This document shows positions 63,477-64,000 of a stretch of DNA of 64,000 nt, one piece after another (positions within the stretch are counted from its first letter, which is position 1; the number at the start of each line of letters is the position of its first letter). A model generated the notes under the pieces. That model was not told the DNA's origin. It worked only from the letters and a program-made list of their open reading frames with translations, and made no database searches. Source of the stretch: DASUPK01 sp963800285 (GTDB lineage Bacteria; Actinomycetota; Thermoleophilia; Solirubrobacterales; 70-9); NCBI GenBank assembly GCA_963800285.1, contig CAWDAL010000029.1:124001-188000 (forward strand), written 5' to 3'. The translations under genes were made by a program, and so were the position numbers.

Positions 63477-64000
63477 CTAGACCGACCGGAGTAGGCCGCC
63501 GTCGAGCGGGATCACGGCTCCCGTGAGATAGGCGGCCCGCTCCGAGCACAGGAACGCGACCAGGTCGCCGTACTCCTCCGGCCGGCCGAGACGCTTGGCG
63601 GGGACCCGCTCCTTCGCGGCCGCCTCGGCGCCCTGCAGGGACCCGTCCCGGTCGGCGAGCCGGTCGGTGGCGAACATCCCGGTGGCGACCGTGTTGACCG
63701 TGACGCCGTCACCTGCGACCTCGTCGGCGAGGGTCTCGAGCAGGCCGAGCGCCGCCAGCCGGTTCGCGTTCGAAAGCGTCAGGAACGGGATCGGCTCGCG
63801 AATAGAGCCGGAGGAGACGTTCACGATCCGGCCCCAGCCGCGCTCCCTCATCCCGGGCAGCACTCCCTCGATCAGCACCCGCGGCGCCAGGACGAGCGAG
63901 CGGAAGGCCTCCTCCCACTCCTCGAGCGAGTTGTCGAGCGCTCCACCGCCCGGCGGCCCACCGGTGTTGGCGACGAGGATCTCGATGGGGCCGAGCGAGT
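63477..64000 (-). CDS. SDR-family oxidoreductase, truncated by window end
   Basis: Only the C-terminal part (about 174 residues) is in the window; the gene continues beyond 64000. The Rossmann strand reads IEILVANTGGPPGG, then GRIVNVSSGSIREPIPFLTL and SNANRLAALGLLETLADEVA, ending with VIPLDGGLLRSV. Where most SDRs have Tyr-x3-Lys this one has SNANR, so the catalytic Tyr and Lys appear missing. This fits the known BKR-like SDR subgroup with a non-canonical active site. The substrate is unknown. Confidence 0.85.
   Translation of the reverse strand, partial: SLGPIEILVANTGGPPGGGALDNSLEEWEEAFRSLVLAPRVLIEGVLPGMRERGWGRIVNVSSGSIREPIPFLTLSNANRLAALGLLETLADEVAGDGVTVNTVATGMFATDRLADRDGSLQGAEAAAKERVPAKRLGRPEEYGDLVAFLCSERAAYLTGAVIPLDGGLLRSV

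Overview
The window is about 64 kb of very GC-rich, gene-dense DNA. I read it as the chromosome of a high-GC actinobacterium, most likely of the Thermoleophilia/Solirubrobacterales type. This is an inference from gene content: a HspR-controlled dnaK operon, actinobacterial-type inositol-3-phosphate synthase beside a CDP-alcohol phosphatidyltransferase, UdgX, an Rv2578c-like radical SAM protein, an F420-type LLM flavoprotein, many SnoaL-like proteins, and secreted proteins with Lys-rich tails. I see no insertion sequence, prophage, CRISPR array or rRNA. Most neighbouring genes overlap by 1-4 bases (ATGA, GTGA, TGATG), which suggests translational coupling. No gene-free stretch exceeds 300 bases.

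Region by region. (1) 13-6153, minus strand: a pyruvate dehydrogenase operon, lpdA first, then a TMEM175-like channel and a DsbA-fold protein, then pdhA, pdhB and pdhC. (2) 6176-9819: thiamine genes. thiE and a membrane protein lie on minus; a TPP riboswitch, thiO and a fused thiS-thiG lie on plus. (3) 9816-13439: a hypothetical protein, udgX and a radical SAM gene sharing a divergent SOS box, an Rrf2 regulator, tRNA-Lys and an HNH protein. (4) 13446-28040, minus strand: a de novo purine block in transcription order purD, purE, [LysR and SnoaL pair], purB, grx-like, purC, purS, purQ, purL, [secreted beta-propeller], purF, SnoaL-like, purN, purH. purM and purK are not in the window. (5) 28072-32500: GYD protein, methyltransferase, enoyl-CoA hydratase, and a multidomain peptidoglycan hydrolase with a membrane-anchored partner. 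(6) 32595-40758: protein quality control (clpB; dnaK-grpE-dnaJ-hspR), with a beta-lactamase-fold protein and a SnoaL protein between. (7) 40924-44344: secreted EEP-family nuclease/phosphatase, cytochrome c, endonuclease III, and a haloalkane-dehalogenase-like hydrolase. (8) 44401-52455, plus strand: an inositol and phospholipid island (PAP2, membrane protein, PAP2, CDP-alcohol phosphatidyltransferase, ino1), then a GT4-PHP fusion, a degenerate UDG-fold protein and a small zinc ribbon. (9) 52452-58233: GH5 endoglycoceramidase-like enzyme, MarR/MFS divergent pair, LLM flavoprotein, RlmD/TrmA-like methyltransferase. (10) 58310-64000: two helical proteins, EEP protein, argF, tRNA-Glu, SQR-like flavoprotein, lgt, a 75-residue acidic protein and a truncated SDR.

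The most notable non-coding signal is a dispersed family of six short hairpin elements (7508, 16232, 22350, 29109, 32457, 43454). They have near-constant flanks (AAACGGGT and CCCTCGC) and stems that covary between copies. Other regulatory signals are a perfect LexA-type palindrome between udgX and the radical SAM gene, a HAIR-like 20-mer upstream of both dnaK and clpB, and an inverted repeat over the start codon of a LysR gene. The main protein-level oddities are the ThiS-ThiG fusion with an internal Gly-Gly, the GT4-PHP fusion that has lost its E-x7-E motif, a PurE lacking one conserved His, and a UDG-fold protein lacking its catalytic motifs.
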